From contig JAJDCR010000048.1 in the NCBI GenBank assembly GCA_029260735.1, forward strand, positions 1-54,698: a stretch of 54,698 nt of DNA, read 5' to 3'. The number at the start of each line of letters is the position of its first letter. The first letter of the stretch is position 1. Source of the stretch: Planctomycetota bacterium. GTDB lineage: Bacteria; Planctomycetota; Uabimicrobiia; Uabimicrobiales; Uabimicrobiaceae. Made by a program: the position numbers and the translations under genes. Under the pieces are notes generated by a model, which saw only the letters and a program-made list of their open reading frames with translations, was not told the DNA's origin and did no database searches. Shown here in pieces: positions 54,182-54,698 of this stretch.

Positions 54182-54698
54182 TTACTTTCTGCCTTTCCGA
54201 GAAAAGTTTTTCTTTTTGAATGAAGGCTTACCTGTGCTAGAAGGAGCATTGCTTCGGTCGGGAGAGGATTTTCCTGAAGAAGGAGCCGTTTTCCCTTGGT
54301 AATAAGGAATACTACTTTGACTAGAAGAAGAGTTCCCTCGATCTGAGTAGGATTTGCTTTGACTAGAAGAAGGTTTCCGATCTGAGTAAGACTTTCCGCG
54401 ATCTGAAGAAGGTTTTCCTCCGCGATCTGAGTAGGATCTCCCTCGGTCTGAAGAAGGTTTCCGATCTGAATACGATCTTCCTCGGTCTGAAGAAGGCCCG
54501 CGGTCTGAGTAGGATCTTCCTCGGTCTGAAGAAGGCCCGCGGTCTGAGTACGATCTTCCTCGATCTGAAGAAGGTTTGCCTCCGCGATCTGAAGAAGGTT
54601 TCCGATCTGAGTAAGACTTTCCGCGATCTGAAGAAGGTTTTCCTCCGCGATCTGAGTACGATCTTCCTCGGTCTGAAGAAGGTTTCCGATCTGAGTAC
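54182..54698 (-). CDS. C-terminal part of a Ser-Asp-Arg-Gly repeat protein
   Basis: A partial gene: the window ends inside it, and 172 codons before the stop at 54182-54184 are visible. It consists of the repeated motif (K/P)PSSDRG(G/R)(K/S) with SYSDR units, then a Lys/Arg-rich end, FKKKNFSRKGRK. Such RGG/SDR-like low-complexity tails occur on DEAD-box RNA helicases and pseudouridine synthases, which would lie upstream. The DNA is a degenerate tandem repeat. Its stop is five bases before the M16 start, so the two form an operon. The function of the missing part is unknown. Confidence 0.75.
   Translation of the reverse strand, partial: YSDRKPSSDRGRSYSDRGGKPSSDRGKSYSDRKPSSDRGGKPSSDRGRSYSDRGPSSDRGRSYSDRGPSSDRGRSYSDRKPSSDRGRSYSDRGGKPSSDRGKSYSDRKPSSSQSKSYSDRGNSSSSQSSIPYYQGKTAPSSGKSSPDRSNAPSSTGKPSFKKKNFSRKGRK

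Noticed and set aside
54300..54698. Regularly repeated short units that look like a CRISPR array
   Set aside because: The units run in one reading frame, encode Ser-Asp-Arg-Gly repeats without stops, and have no distinct spacers.

Overview
The window is AT-rich, densely coding DNA from a Gram-negative-type bacterium. It contains a beta-barrel outer-membrane protein, several lipoproteins, MurJ and a PEP-CTERM protein. The many Hanks-type Ser/Thr kinases, the two class III nucleotide cyclases, the DUF11-repeat lipoprotein and the PEP-CTERM protein suggest a member of the PVC group, most likely Planctomycetota-like. That placement is inference from gene content; no rRNA is present to confirm it.

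Layout. 1-4112: a succinate dehydrogenase/fumarate reductase operon on the minus strand, followed by two tRNA-Asp genes and one tRNA-Val gene. 4228-8149: fmt, then a large kinase fused to a cyclic-nucleotide-binding domain, with a Thr-rich acidic N-terminal tail. 8150-8515: a structured repeat element. 8516-14117 (minus): a probable operon of a phosphoesterase, murJ, a TM2-domain membrane protein and an outer-membrane barrel. 14299-25392 (plus): a lipoprotein, a DUF11-repeat lipoprotein, a dynamin-like GTPase, a giant Hsp70/actin-fold ATPase and a protein of unknown family. The last three resemble the SrfC/SrfB group and are the best candidate for an uncharacterised system. 25483-26904: ppa and two small membrane proteins, then a second copy of the 8150 repeat. 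27320-40592: a signalling region with a 7TM adenylate cyclase, a deleted kinase remnant, two paralogous six-TM kinases flanking a PEP-CTERM LamG protein, a methyltransferase, a glycerate-kinase-like enzyme, and an operon of GAF/PAS adenylate cyclase, periplasmic binding protein and small protein. 40699-48745: metabolic and housekeeping genes (VOC protein, Kef-type antiporter, usp-pgk, glpD-dgkA, SGNH lipoprotein, small proteins). 48840-54698 (minus): a TPR kinase, an M16 peptidase and the tail of a protein made of Ser-Asp-Arg-Gly repeats.

How the genes may work together. Two cyclases could make cAMP or cGMP, and the kinase at 5399 carries a cyclic-nucleotide-binding domain, so a complete cyclic nucleotide-to-phosphorylation relay could be encoded within 33 kb. 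The cyclase at 36662 probably takes its input from the periplasmic binding protein encoded directly behind it. Four complete kinases and one wreck indicate active duplication and loss in this family. Several palindromic intergenic elements (8160-8501, 26981-27181, 43207-43388, 51308-51466) point to small non-autonomous repeats.
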